A stretch of 64,000 nt of DNA from UBA830 sp002295635 (GCA_002295635.1 DBHK01000008.1:1-64000); one strand, 5' to 3'. Positions 53,596-61,940 are shown, counted from the stretch's first letter. The notes: generated by a model not told the origin, from the letters alone. Made by a program: numbers and translations.

Positions 53596-54747
53596 ATGGA
53601 GTCAGTGACATTTATTGCGGTGGTCGTTGCCATTGGATCTTTGGCGTTTGTCGCATTGGTTCTACTGCGGGGCAACTCGCGAAATATTTCCGAAGAGATT
53701 ACACGAACAGCAGAACGACTCACCACCCAACAGATAGAACTTGCCGGCAGATTGTCACAGATCGCTGAAGCGGACGCAGCCAGCCAGAAAGCACTGTCAG
53801 AACGACTACAGAACCAGGAAATAGCGATCACGAAGACGCTAGAAGAACGTCTTGCAGACGTCACCAAACGGGTTGGAGACACGCTTCAGAAGACTAATAC
53901 GAAATCTTCAGAGACAATGGCCAAACTCCAAGAAAGACTCGCAGTGATAGATGCGGCGCAGAAAAACATCACCGACCTGTCGGCACAGATGGTTCAGCTT
54001 CAGGACGTTTTGACCAATCGGCAGGCACGCGGTGCATTTGGAGAAATACAACTACAAGACTTGGTCAGAGCAGCTTTACCGCCGTCAGCATACGAATTTC
54101 AGAAAACCCTCAGCAATAATAAACGCGCCGACTGTGTTCTAAACCTACCTAACCCGCCGGGCGCCATCGCGATCGATGCAAAATTCCCGCTTGAGAGCTA
54201 TCATGCGTTACGCGCTGCTAAAGATGAGGCCGGACGCATAAAGTCGTCACGGGCGTTCGCCACGGATGTGCTCAAACATGTCCACGATATAGCGGACCGA
54301 TATATCATCCCGGGTCAAACGGCGGAGTCAGCATTGATGTTTCTACCGTCAGAAGCGGTTTATGCAGAGTTGTATGCCAACCATCCAGAAACCGTCGAAA
54401 AATCTTACCGCGCTCGGGTCTGGATCGTGTCACCAACAACTCTGATGGCAACACTAAATACCGTTCGTGCAGTGTTAAAGGATGCTTCTATGCAGGAACA
54501 AGCGGGCGTCATCCAGTCGCAAGTACGCAAGTTATTAGTTGACGTAGCCCGTATTGATGACCGGGTCGACAAATTACAGGTTCATTTCCGTCAAGCGCAG
54601 GAGGATATCAGCAAGATCCGCACTTCGACCAATAAGGTTAAGAGTAGGGGAGAGAAGATCGAGTTGATTGAACTTGGTGAGCTCAAAGAAGGGGATAAAA
54701 TCACAGCGGGAGCAGAAATTCATCGGCTTGAACAGGGCAATGGCTAA
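53596..54747 (+). CDS. rmuC: DNA recombination protein RmuC
   Basis: The 383-residue protein has an N-terminal membrane segment (FIAVVVAIGSLAFVALVLL), a long coiled coil (about residues 30-150), and the RmuC nuclease-like domain with GAFGEIQLQDLVR, DAKFPLESY and SEAVYAELY. RmuC limits DNA inversions at short repeats. ATG at 53596 puts the membrane helix at the N-terminus; the frame opens from GTG at 53548. It is divergent from def. Confidence 0.92.
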   Translation: MESVTFIAVVVAIGSLAFVALVLLRGNSRNISEEITRTAERLTTQQIELAGRLSQIAEADAASQKALSERLQNQEIAITKTLEERLADVTKRVGDTLQKTNTKSSETMAKLQERLAVIDAAQKNITDLSAQMVQLQDVLTNRQARGAFGEIQLQDLVRAALPPSAYEFQKTLSNNKRADCVLNLPNPPGAIAIDAKFPLESYHALRAAKDEAGRIKSSRAFATDVLKHVHDIADRYIIPGQTAESALMFLPSEAVYAELYANHPETVEKSYRARVWIVSPTTLMATLNTVRAVLKDASMQEQAGVIQSQVRKLLVDVARIDDRVDKLQVHFRQAQEDISKIRTSTNKVKSRGEKIELIELGELKEGDKITAGAEIHRLEQGNG

Positions 54748-54806
54748 TTGCGATATAGCTAACTAAATTGACATTGATGCGGCCTCACGATCCAGAATCG
54801 GTTTAA

Positions 54807-56021
54807 ATGAAAGATTTCTATCGTTCCCAGGTATATATACTTTTCGCTGCTACGGCAGTTGTGCTTATTGCAAATGGGTCTCGACAAAGTTTTGGGCTTT
54901 TTCTGGAACCAATTAGCAAAGATCTTAATTGGGGTGTCACCGAGTTCGCCATAGCTATTGCGGCACAAAATCTCGTGATGGGGTTTGCGGCGCCTTTTAC
55001 CGGTGCATTAGCCGACCGCTGGATGCGGCCAACGACAGTGATTACTCTGGCCGCAGCTCTATACGCCGCGGGGCTCGCACTGATTTCGGTTTCAGTGACT
55101 CCAGAAACAATGTTCCTTTCCGCGGGTCTTATAGTCGGTATCGGTGCATCAGGGGTTGGGCTGACCCTGCCACTGGGTATAGTCGGCCGAATTGCCCCTG
55201 AAAACTCACGAACGCTTTGGATAGGAATAGTTACCGCAGGCGGATCTGCCGGACAATTCACTTTTGCTCTGACCAGCATGGGGCTCATCGAGGGGTTTGG
55301 CTGGTCGGGTGGAATTTTAGGACTAGCTATTATCGCGTTCGTCTCTGTTCCGCTGGCTTATTCTATGAGACGGGCAGGTGATATCGCGTTCTCCGAGCCT
55401 GATAAGGAAAGCCTCGGGGGAGCCCTGAAGAAGGCGAGCAGTCACCATGGATACTGGCTGTTGGTCATGGGATTTTTCGTCTGCGGCTTCCAAGTCCAAT
55501 TCGTCGGCACACATTTACCCAAGTATCTTACGGATACAGGAGCTGGCGCATGGCTCGCGACGGCTGCTATAAGCGTAATCGGGCTATTCAATCTTTTCGG
55601 TACTATTATCGCGGGCTGGGCCGGAGGAAAATGGCGAAAAAGAAACCTCTTGGGCCAGTTGTACTTGGCGCGTGGTTTACTGTTTTTAGTTTTTATCTAC
55701 TTGCCGGTTAACGAGATAACGGTCCTTGGGTTTAGCGCAATTCTGGGACTTTTATGGCTATCAACCGTGCCCTTAACCAGCGGGATCGTCGCACAGATTT
55801 TTGGTCCGAGGTACATATCAACCTTGTTCGCTATTGTCTTTCTGAGCCATCAGTTGGGTGCTTTCGCTGGCGTTTACCTGGGCGGGTTATTTTACGACGT
55901 CTTTGGAACTTACGATGCAGCGTGGTGGCTAGCGATCGGGCTGTCGGCTGGGGCCGCGCTTATTCACTGGTGTATTGACGACCGGCCAATTGAAAATCCA
56001 CGGTTTGTCGGTGCAGGGTAG
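54807..56021 (+). CDS. MFS transporter
   Basis: A 404-residue protein with twelve predicted membrane segments and the MFS motif A-like ADRWMRP after helix 2. Its N-terminal ANGSRQSFGLFLEPISKDLNWGVTEF resembles the monocarboxylate/OFA-type carriers. The substrate is unknown. It lies about 60 bases after rmuC, and a GlcG/HbpS-like gene follows after about 200 bases. Confidence 0.88.
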   Translation: MKDFYRSQVYILFAATAVVLIANGSRQSFGLFLEPISKDLNWGVTEFAIAIAAQNLVMGFAAPFTGALADRWMRPTTVITLAAALYAAGLALISVSVTPETMFLSAGLIVGIGASGVGLTLPLGIVGRIAPENSRTLWIGIVTAGGSAGQFTFALTSMGLIEGFGWSGGILGLAIIAFVSVPLAYSMRRAGDIAFSEPDKESLGGALKKASSHHGYWLLVMGFFVCGFQVQFVGTHLPKYLTDTGAGAWLATAAISVIGLFNLFGTIIAGWAGGKWRKRNLLGQLYLARGLLFLVFIYLPVNEITVLGFSAILGLLWLSTVPLTSGIVAQIFGPRYISTLFAIVFLSHQLGAFAGVYLGGLFYDVFGTYDAAWWLAIGLSAGAALIHWCIDDRPIENPRFVGAG

Positions 56022-56226
56022 AATTTGGATGGAAGTAGACACAGACTTTTGAGTGAACTGTGTTATTTATAAGGCTCTCAGTGTCGCGCCTTGCATCTCT
56101 TTGATTAGGCTGTATTAGGTCTAAAAATCACCACTCACTGTTAACTCACCGTGAAAAAGATCCTATGGTCGCACAGCGCTGAAGCTGGTGGACAACTGAC
56201 AATCATTTGTAATGGAGGATGACATT

Positions 56227-56649
56227 ATGGCCGAAACAGAACAGTTTCTGAAACTCACACATGAAGGTGCTCTAACTGCACTGAACGCAGGTATAACGAA
56301 GGCGGCAGAGATGAACCAGCCTCAGTGTATTTCAATCGTGGATAATGGTGGCAACCTGCTAGCATTCATTCGTATGAACGGTGCTTTTCATATGTCTATG
56401 GAGACATCTATACGTAAGGCCCGCACAGCCGCCTGTTATGGCGATCCTTCGGGTGGCCTGATGGAAGGTGTCGACATAAAACTGGCGATTGGCACCGACG
56501 GCCAACGGATTAACCTACCTGGCGGCCTGCCGATTATTGTCGACGGTCACTGTATCGGCGGTGTTGGCGTAGGATCAGGCACAGGGGAGCAGGATCGCGA
56601 GGTGGCGGCCGCCGCTATCGCAGCAATCCCGTCGAGTATGTCCTTTTAG
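56227..56649 (+). CDS. GlcG/HbpS-like haem-binding family protein
   Basis: The 140-residue protein has the family pattern CISIVDNGGNLLAFIRM, KARTAACYG, LPGGLPIIVDGHCIGGVGVGSG and QDREVAAAAIAAI. Members bind haem or act in small-molecule pathways such as glycolate use, and the specific role is unknown. The ATG at 56227 has GGAGG upstream; an ATG at 56212 overlaps that site. Confidence 0.9.
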   Translation: MAETEQFLKLTHEGALTALNAGITKAAEMNQPQCISIVDNGGNLLAFIRMNGAFHMSMETSIRKARTAACYGDPSGGLMEGVDIKLAIGTDGQRINLPGGLPIIVDGHCIGGVGVGSGTGEQDREVAAAAIAAIPSSMSF

Positions 56650-56780
56650 AAACGCTTTAGTCGCCCGAACAGCTGCAATTTACGGCGATTCTCCCAGCTC
56701 TATGAATTTATCAGCCGATGCCATGTGGGTATAAGGATTTTCTACCCTTTTTGGGCGATTTTATGCTAAAAGGTGCGTGT

Positions 56781-57038
56781 GTTAGGGAATTGATGATAGC
56801 GGGGATCAACACTCGCCACATACCTAACCGAATGGAAGGTCTATTTGCCGCTTGTGTGGGCAAATATGGGATAAAAATCCCAAAGTAAAAACCGCTGACA
56901 CTGAAGTTTCCGAAGCCGGATACTCAATGTAAGGGTGTTGAAATAACGCGGAATTACGCCAGGTAATTCGCCTATGTGCGTAAAGATATAGTGCCACCGA
57001 GAGGGTGGTTGGGACAACCGACGATTACATCGTAATCG
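56781..57038 (+). ncRNA. hairpin-dense region, candidate structured RNA or 5' leader
   Basis: Seven perfect inverted repeats occupy this non-coding stretch: GTTAGG/CCTAAC (56781-56828) enclosing TTGAT/ATCAA (56790-56809); TATTTGCC/GGCAAATA (56842-56866); TGGGAT/ATCCCA (56867-56882); GAATTAC/GTAATTC (56951-56969); CCACC/GGTGG (56994-57008), which overlaps GGTTG/CAACC (57007-57019); and CGATTAC/GTAATCG (57022-57038). The last ends about 10 bases before the ribosome binding site of the zinc-ribbon gene. I do not recognise any known RNA family. The strand is assumed from the downstream gene. The overlapping pair could be alternative conformations. Confidence 0.5.
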
Positions 57039-57060
57039 AGTAGTAAAAGGGAGCCATTTG

Positions 57061-57240
57061 ATGAGCGAATCGAACACAAGCTCGCTGGAAGCCGAAGAAC
57101 TAGTAATGGATCATCGTGCTGTAAGTGATGTACCTACAGACCGCAACTGTATGTCTTGCGGCGAAAAATTTGCTAGCGAAGGTTGGCACAACCGCCTGTG
57201 TCTGCGTTGCCGGAAACGCAGCGAACCCGATTTCGTTTAA
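57061..57240 (+). CDS. small zinc-ribbon protein of unknown function
   Basis: A 59-residue protein with an acidic N-terminus and a C-terminal C30-x2-C33 ... C47-x2-C50 zinc-ribbon site within RNCMSCGEKFASEGWHNRLC. The ATG at 57061 has GGGAG eight bases upstream. The C4 arrangement suggests nucleic-acid or protein binding, but no function is known to me. It follows the hairpin-dense region and is followed by a terminator-like hairpin, so it may be its own transcription unit. Confidence 0.75.
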   Translation: MSESNTSSLEAEELVMDHRAVSDVPTDRNCMSCGEKFASEGWHNRLCLRCRKRSEPDFV

Positions 57241-57256
57241 ATGACCGGATCGGTTT

Positions 57257-57287
57257 GCCAAATACTTGGCGTTTTGAATATTTTTTC
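57257..57287 (+). terminator. intrinsic terminator after the zinc-ribbon gene
   Basis: GCCAA (57257-57261), loop ATAC, TTGGC (57266-57270), followed by GTTTTGAATATTTTTTC. The stem is short but the T-rich tail and its place 17 bases after the stop fit a terminator. It would separate the zinc-ribbon gene from the selenoprotein gene. Confidence 0.55.
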
Positions 57288-57360
57288 TCAAGACTATGTA
57301 GAGTCTCATGGTCAAGTGCTAAACTTGGTATCTACGATACCTATAATGGAGAAAATCTGA

Positions 57361-57813
57361 ATGGCATTAATAGCCGCCGGGCTCAACGCGCCGGATTTCA
57401 GCCTCCCGAACCAGGACGGAAAGACGGTGAAAAAAGACGATTTCGCCGGTCGCTATGTCTTGCTCTGGTGGTACCCCAAAGCCGATACACCTGGCTGAAC
57501 CATAGAGGGCAACGGGTTCCGTGATAGAATCCAAGACTTCGAAGACCGTAACGCCTCGATAGTCGGTATTTCATATGATAGCCCGTCGGTTAACGGTGCG
57601 TTTCGCGATAAATTCTCTTTTCCCTACGACTTGTTGAGTGATGAAGATGGCGCTGCATCCATCGCATTCGGCGTTTCTGAAATTGATAATGCCCGATCAC
57701 CACGCAAATCAGTATTGATCGGGCCGGACGGACATGTCGCCGTCACATATGAAGAGGTGACACCGGCGGACCATCCCGAACAGGTTATAAGCAATCTGGA
57801 CAATATGTCCTGA
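57361..57813 (+). CDS. selenocysteine-containing peroxiredoxin (BCP-like), in-frame UGA at 57496-57498
   Basis: Reading TGA 57496-57498 as selenocysteine gives one 150-residue peroxiredoxin: APDFSLPNQDGKTV, then YPKADTPG-U46-TIEG in place of the family's PKxxTPGCTxE, then VGISYDSP, LLSDEDG, and VLIGPDGHVAV near the C-terminus. U46 sits exactly at the peroxidatic cysteine, and no cysteine occurs elsewhere, so it would be a one-Sec peroxidase reduced by an external thiol. GGAG is nine bases before the ATG. The frame is otherwise intact on both sides, and codon 46 is the only stop before 57811. A pseudogene or sequencing error is possible but less likely, as the change hits the one position where Sec is known to replace Cys. 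Confidence 0.88.
57496..57522 (+). promoter_or_regulatory. UGA selenocysteine codon and candidate bacterial SECIS hairpin
   Basis: After the UGA (57496-57498) the stem ACGG (57512-57515) pairs with CCGT (57519-57522) around the loop GTT. The loop begins with G and lies 17 bases after the UGA, both in line with known bacterial SECIS rules. An alternative stem GAACC (57497-57501) with GGTTC (57515-57519) excludes the first. The hairpin is short, so the element is tentative. Confidence 0.5.
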
Positions 57814-57835
57814 AGGTAAAAAGAGAGAGAATGAC

Positions 57836-57860
57836 AAGGGCGGCGTCAATAGCCGCCCTT
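57836..57860 (+). terminator. strong hairpin downstream of the peroxiredoxin gene
   Basis: AAGGGCGGC (57836-57844) pairs perfectly with GCCGCCCTT (57852-57860) around a seven-base loop, 22 bases after the stop codon. A nine-base, GC-rich stem is typical of terminators, but no T-tract follows, so it may instead stabilise the mRNA 3' end. Confidence 0.55.
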
Positions 57861-57994
57861 CCTGCGTGTACTAGCCGCCCGCGAAAAATAGGCAGTTAGT
57901 TTCCTCGGACTTCGAAAGATTTCTCATAGTAATTTTATTTGGGAACTCGGCAACATAGAGACCGGTCCGTAGCTTAAGGTAGCTGGGAGAAGGA

Positions 57995-58070
57995 TGGTGG
58001 AGCCGAGGAGGATCGAACTCCCGACCTCTGCATTGCGAACGCAGCGCTCTCCCAGCTGAGCTACGGCCCC
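57995..58070 (-). tRNA. tRNA-Ala (anticodon CGC)
   Basis: On the minus strand the acceptor arm is GGGGCCG with CGGCTCC, the D arm GCTC/GAGC, the anticodon arm CTGCG-TTCGCAA-TGCAG with anticodon CGC (reads GCG), and the T arm GGGAG-TTCGATC-CTCCT. The discriminator A is followed by encoded CCA at 57995-57997. Confidence 0.96.
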
Positions 58071-58102
58071 ACGGTGCCAATCCCTGAGGATCAAGCGGGC
58101 GG

Positions 58103-58131
58103 ATAATGTGGACGAAGCCGATATCTGTCAA
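58103..58131 (-). promoter_or_regulatory. sigma70-like promoter of tRNA-Ala
   Basis: On the minus strand consensus TTGACA (58126-58131) and CATTAT (58103-58108) are 17 bases apart. The -10 lies 32 bases upstream of the mature tRNA 5' end, leaving room for a short precursor leader. Confidence 0.65.
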
Positions 58132-58258
58132 GCAAGCTAAAACGAATTCATCTGAGTTAATATTAGATCTCTCCTCCGGCCGCTTCAAGCGAACCGCTTG
58201 CACCTAGAACAGGCCGCCGTTACCCTGTAATTTCACTACTCACAGGCACCCTTCTTAC

Positions 58259-58561
58259 ATGCAGCTAGTCGCCACCCTGTTCAATCTTCTCGACGTCGTA
58301 GTCAACCTTTACATATGGTGTTTCATTATCTCCGCTATCATGAGTTGGCTAATTGCTTTTAAGGTCGTCAATACCAGCAATCGGTTTATCTATGTCGCTG
58401 GCAATACACTTTACCGGTTGACTGAGCCGATGCTTCAGCCAATCCGCAACCTACTCCCGAATTTCGGCGGTATCGACTTCTCCCCTCTTATTGCAATACT
58501 GCTTCTGCTTTTCCTAAAAGATGGAATTCTTCAACAAATTTATATCTGGATTGTTTCCTAA
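58259..58561 (+). CDS. YggT family membrane protein
   Basis: The 100-residue protein has two hydrophobic segments with the YggT pattern YIWCFIISAIMSWLIAF and LTEPMLQPIRNLLPNFGGIDFSPLIAILLL. The family is widespread and of uncertain function, sometimes linked with osmotic or cell-division roles. It ends 10 bases before folD, so the two are probably co-transcribed. Confidence 0.92.
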   Translation: MQLVATLFNLLDVVVNLYIWCFIISAIMSWLIAFKVVNTSNRFIYVAGNTLYRLTEPMLQPIRNLLPNFGGIDFSPLIAILLLLFLKDGILQQIYIWIVS

Positions 58562-58570
58562 TATTCCACG

Positions 58571-59461
58571 ATGACAGATGGCATTATAATTGACTGCAAA
58601 GGATTCGCGGCAAACCTTATCGATAGAGTCAAAGCCGAAACGGCCAAACTCATCGAGAACCATTCTCTAGTCCCTAGATTGGCCACCGTAATAGTCGGTG
58701 AGGATCCAGCAAGCCAGATATATATAAGAAATAAGAATGAAAAAACGCAAGAGATCGGGATGCTCTCGCTGGGTGAAACCCTGTCCCAAAACACCCAAGA
58801 GGAAGAGCTGATAGCTATAATAGATAAACTGAACAACGACCCTGCGGTTAATGGTATTTTGATTCAATTACCCCTACCTGATCACATCCGTCCCGACTCT
58901 ATAATTGATGCCATTGACCCAGGGAAAGATGTTGACGGGTTTCACCCCCGCAATGTAGGTGCACTGGCGACCGGTCGTTGGGGCATGGTGCCCTGCACAC
59001 CGCTGGGCTGTCGCATGCTGTTAGAACATATTCTGGGCGATCTATCCGGCTTAAATGCCGTTGTAGTGGGGCGATCTAATATCGTGGGCAAACCTATGGC
59101 ACAACTCCTACTAGACGCTAACTGCACGGTTACCATAGCCCATTCCCGAACTGCCAATCTTTCTGCTATCTGTCGCGAAGCAGACATCTTGATCGCGGCA
59201 GTCGGATGCCCGGAAATGATAAAAGGAGACTGGATCAAGCCAGGAGCAACGGTTATCGACGTTGGCATCAATAGGGTGCCGAACAAAACGAAAGATAAAA
59301 CGCGCCTTGTCGGAGACGTTGCGTTTGATGAAGCGGTCCAAAACGCCAGGGCTATCACGCCAGTACCTGGCGGGGTCGGTCCCATCACTATTGCGTGCCT
59401 ACTGCGCAACACGTTGATCGCCACCTGCCGGCAGTACCAAATCGAAGTGCCTAAAATCTGA
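58571..59461 (+). CDS. folD: bifunctional methylene-THF dehydrogenase/methenyl-THF cyclohydrolase
   Basis: FolD converts 5,10-methylene-THF to 10-formyl-THF in two steps. The 296-residue protein has PASQIYIRNKNEKTQEIGM (with the catalytic Lys), ILIQLPLPDHI, DPGKDVDGFHP, VVGRSNIVGKPMAQLL and TPVPGGVGPITIACLL. It links to the one-carbon pool used by fmt and panB elsewhere in this window. Confidence 0.97.
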   Translation: MTDGIIIDCKGFAANLIDRVKAETAKLIENHSLVPRLATVIVGEDPASQIYIRNKNEKTQEIGMLSLGETLSQNTQEEELIAIIDKLNNDPAVNGILIQLPLPDHIRPDSIIDAIDPGKDVDGFHPRNVGALATGRWGMVPCTPLGCRMLLEHILGDLSGLNAVVVGRSNIVGKPMAQLLLDANCTVTIAHSRTANLSAICREADILIAAVGCPEMIKGDWIKPGATVIDVGINRVPNKTKDKTRLVGDVAFDEAVQNARAITPVPGGVGPITIACLLRNTLIATCRQYQIEVPKI

Positions 59462-59841
59462 AAAAGCGTTTTTTACTTATTTCTCAGTATTCGATGATCG
59501 AATGTCTACGTCCGAATATTAAATAGCTCTGCGATGCATCCGGATCAATACCGCTTACCTTGGCAGGAATGGATGTGGCTAAGGTAACATCGTTGGAATT
59601 TTTATGGGTTTTGCTACAGTGAAAACGCGATATTTCGTAGCATAAAATGCCGTCAACCTATATTGCCGCAAGACCCCACCCAAGACGGGACATAATATCT
59701 CTTTCGAGTTATGGGCAGAGGCGCTTGCGATTAATTAAGAGTGGTTGATTTGGCAAGACCGTGCTCGTCAAATTTATAGAGAATATAATGGCTTTCTCTG
59801 AGACTCTAACCTTTAAGAAGCGATTCCCATTTGTTTGGGAG
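59462..59841. other. intergenic region between convergent folD and a DMT exporter gene
   Basis: About 380 bases between convergent genes with no convincing gene on either strand. Short open frames near 59709-59949 have no recognisable motif and one overlaps the exporter's end. An inverted repeat ATTCGAT-G-ATCGAAT lies at 59489-59503. No clear intrinsic terminator is visible. Confidence 0.5.
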
Positions 59842-60723
59842 TTAGTTTCTGTTTTTGCGAGCCTCGCGACGCGAAATGTAGTATCCGGCAAGAAAAATCA
59901 CCACCGCCCCCGCCCATGTCCACCCGTCTATCAGTTCGCTGAAAAGTAGATATCCAAATAACGCGCCCAATGGCAAGCGAAGGAAGTCGAATGGCATAAC
60001 GGAACTGGCATCTGCAGTTGCAAACGCCCGAGCTTGGCAGAAATGTGCCGCCCACCCCGACAACGCCATGAAGGCGATTGGCACGACATCTTCCGATCCG
60101 GGATTCTCCCAGACAAAAATTAGCGGGATCGCGGTCAGAGGAACCATCAGCAGGTTCATCCAAAATACCGTCGCAGCGGCTGATTCCGTCTTAGTCAGAA
60201 TCTTAACACTCGACCATGCTCCGGCGTAGAGCGCCGAAGAAAGAACTACGAGCAGAATCGGTAAACTGATATCGACGAACCCAGGACGTATAATAATTAG
60301 TGCACCCCCGAAACCAACCAGAGTCGCCCCCCAACGATGTATACTCACCGTTTCGCCCAGCACTGTGCCTGCCGCTACAGTTGTGAATAGGGGTATCAAG
60401 AATGTGAGTGCTACGGCCTGAGCTACAGGAATAAAGGGCAGCGCATAATAAAGGGTAGCCATGGCGAAAAGCGCAAAAACCGTGCGTACCAAGTGCATCG
60501 GAAGCCGGTTAGTCCGCAGCGCAGAAAAACCCGATCTCGAAACAAGCGGTATGACGATAAATACGCCGATCAGGGCGCGAAAGAAAACAATCTCAAACGC
60601 GTCAAACTTACCGTCCATATAACGAACGCTAGCTATCATAACGGCAAAGCTGGCGGCGGCTAGAATTGCCCAGAAGGCAGAAATCAGAAATCGGGGTCTC
60701 GTGATCCCAGCACCATCCATCAT
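59842..60723 (-). CDS. DMT-superfamily (EamA-like) transporter
   Basis: The 293-residue polytopic protein has two EamA repeats: AVALTFLIPLFTTVAAGTVLGE in the first and FDFLRLPLGALFGYLLFSEL in the second. It is the third DMT paralogue of the window. Its start overlaps the end of argG by four bases, so it is coupled to arginine synthesis and might export an amino acid, though that is inference. Confidence 0.9.
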   Translation of the reverse strand: MMDGAGITRPRFLISAFWAILAAASFAVMIASVRYMDGKFDAFEIVFFRALIGVFIVIPLVSRSGFSALRTNRLPMHLVRTVFALFAMATLYYALPFIPVAQAVALTFLIPLFTTVAAGTVLGETVSIHRWGATLVGFGGALIIIRPGFVDISLPILLVVLSSALYAGAWSSVKILTKTESAAATVFWMNLLMVPLTAIPLIFVWENPGSEDVVPIAFMALSGWAAHFCQARAFATADASSVMPFDFLRLPLGALFGYLLFSELIDGWTWAGAVVIFLAGYYISRREARKNRN

Positions 60724-61940
60724 CCTTTTCGGGCGTTCATTAGCCGCAAACGCAGGGCATTCAGCTTTATAAAACCCTCTGCATCTCGTTGATCATAGAC
60801 TTTATCGGCCTCGAAAGTGACATGCTGCTCGGAGTATAGACTTACAGGGGATTTGCGCCCAACGACGCTCGCCACTCCCTTGAATAGTTTCAGCCTTACC
60901 GTGCCGGAAACATACTTCTGGCTCTCGTCAACTGCAGACTGGATCATCTCCCGTTCAGGCGAAAACCAGAACCCGTTATAGACCAGCTCTGCGTAGCGCG
61001 GCATAAGCTCATCTTTTAGATGGGCAGCGCCCCTATCCAGCGTGATGGACTCAATTCCGCGGTGGGCCACCGCGAGGATTGTACCGCCCGGCGTTTCATA
61101 TATACCGCGCGATTTCATGCCTACATAACGATTCTCAACAATGTCGATGCGACCAATACCGTTGGCGCCACCAAGCTGATTCAGCTTAGTCAATAATACT
61201 GCTGGAGACATTTTTTGACCATCTATTGCCACAGCGTCTCCAGCCTGAAATTCGACTTCAATGTAGGTTGGCGTATCGGGAGAATCTTCAGGGGAGACTG
61301 AGCGCGTATACATGGCATCATCTGCCTCAATCCAAGGGTCTTCCAAGGCCTTACCCTCATAGGAAATGTGCAGAAGATTAGCATCTGTTGAATAGGGTGG
61401 TTCGTCTATCTTATCACGCGATATCGGGATTTGGTTAGAGCGCGCAAATTCCATCAGCTTGGTGCGTGAATCGAGATCCCACTCCCGCCACGGTGCTATG
61501 ACCTTGATATCCGGCTCCAGAGAATAATAGCCAAGCTCAAACCGAACCTGGTCATTTCCTTTGCCGGTGGCGCCATGACTGACAGCATCTGCCCCGGTTT
61601 CTCGAGCGATTTCGATCTGGCGTTTGGCAATCAGTGGTCTCGCGATCGACGTACCCAGCAGGTAGATACCTTCGTAGAGTGCATTGGCGCGGAACATAGG
61701 GAATACGAAATCCCGGACAAATTCCTCGCGCAGATCGTCAATATAGATTTCTTCTACACCTGCCGCGACAGCCTTTTCGCGCGCCGGGTCAAGCTCTTCA
61801 CCCTGCCCCAGATCAGCTGTAAAAGTAACGACCTCGCATTCATAGGTCTGCTGCAGCCATTTCAGGATCACGGATGTATCCAGCCCACCCGAATAGGCGA
61901 GCACGACTTTTTTGACCTCTCCGGGTTTTGATGTGGCCAT
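60720..61940 (-). CDS. argG: argininosuccinate synthase
   Basis: ArgG joins citrulline and aspartate with ATP. The 406-residue protein has VVLAYSGGLDTSVILKWLQ (the ATP pyrophosphatase loop), GATGKGNDQVRFE, and YSTDANLLHISYEG. ATG at 61940 gives the family's normal length; the frame runs to 62018 but without matching sequence. The exporter gene follows with a four-base overlap. argB lies elsewhere in the window at 46812. Confidence 0.97.
   Translation of the reverse strand: MATSKPGEVKKVVLAYSGGLDTSVILKWLQQTYECEVVTFTADLGQGEELDPAREKAVAAGVEEIYIDDLREEFVRDFVFPMFRANALYEGIYLLGTSIARPLIAKRQIEIARETGADAVSHGATGKGNDQVRFELGYYSLEPDIKVIAPWREWDLDSRTKLMEFARSNQIPISRDKIDEPPYSTDANLLHISYEGKALEDPWIEADDAMYTRSVSPEDSPDTPTYIEVEFQAGDAVAIDGQKMSPAVLLTKLNQLGGANGIGRIDIVENRYVGMKSRGIYETPGGTILAVAHRGIESITLDRGAAHLKDELMPRYAELVYNGFWFSPEREMIQSAVDESQKYVSGTVRLKLFKGVASVVGRKSPVSLYSEQHVTFEADKVYDQRDAEGFIKLNALRLRLMNARKG

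Noticed and set aside
56841..57077. A minus-strand open frame across the hairpin-dense region
   Set aside because: It has no recognisable motif or good ribosome binding site, and its existence follows from the inverted repeats. The region is better explained as non-coding.
57361..57813. Reading the peroxiredoxin as a pseudogene with a nonsense mutation
   Set aside because: The only stop is TGA and falls exactly on the catalytic Cys codon. The rest of the frame, the ribosome binding site and the family motifs are intact, which favours selenocysteine. It remains possible until selenocysteine machinery is shown.
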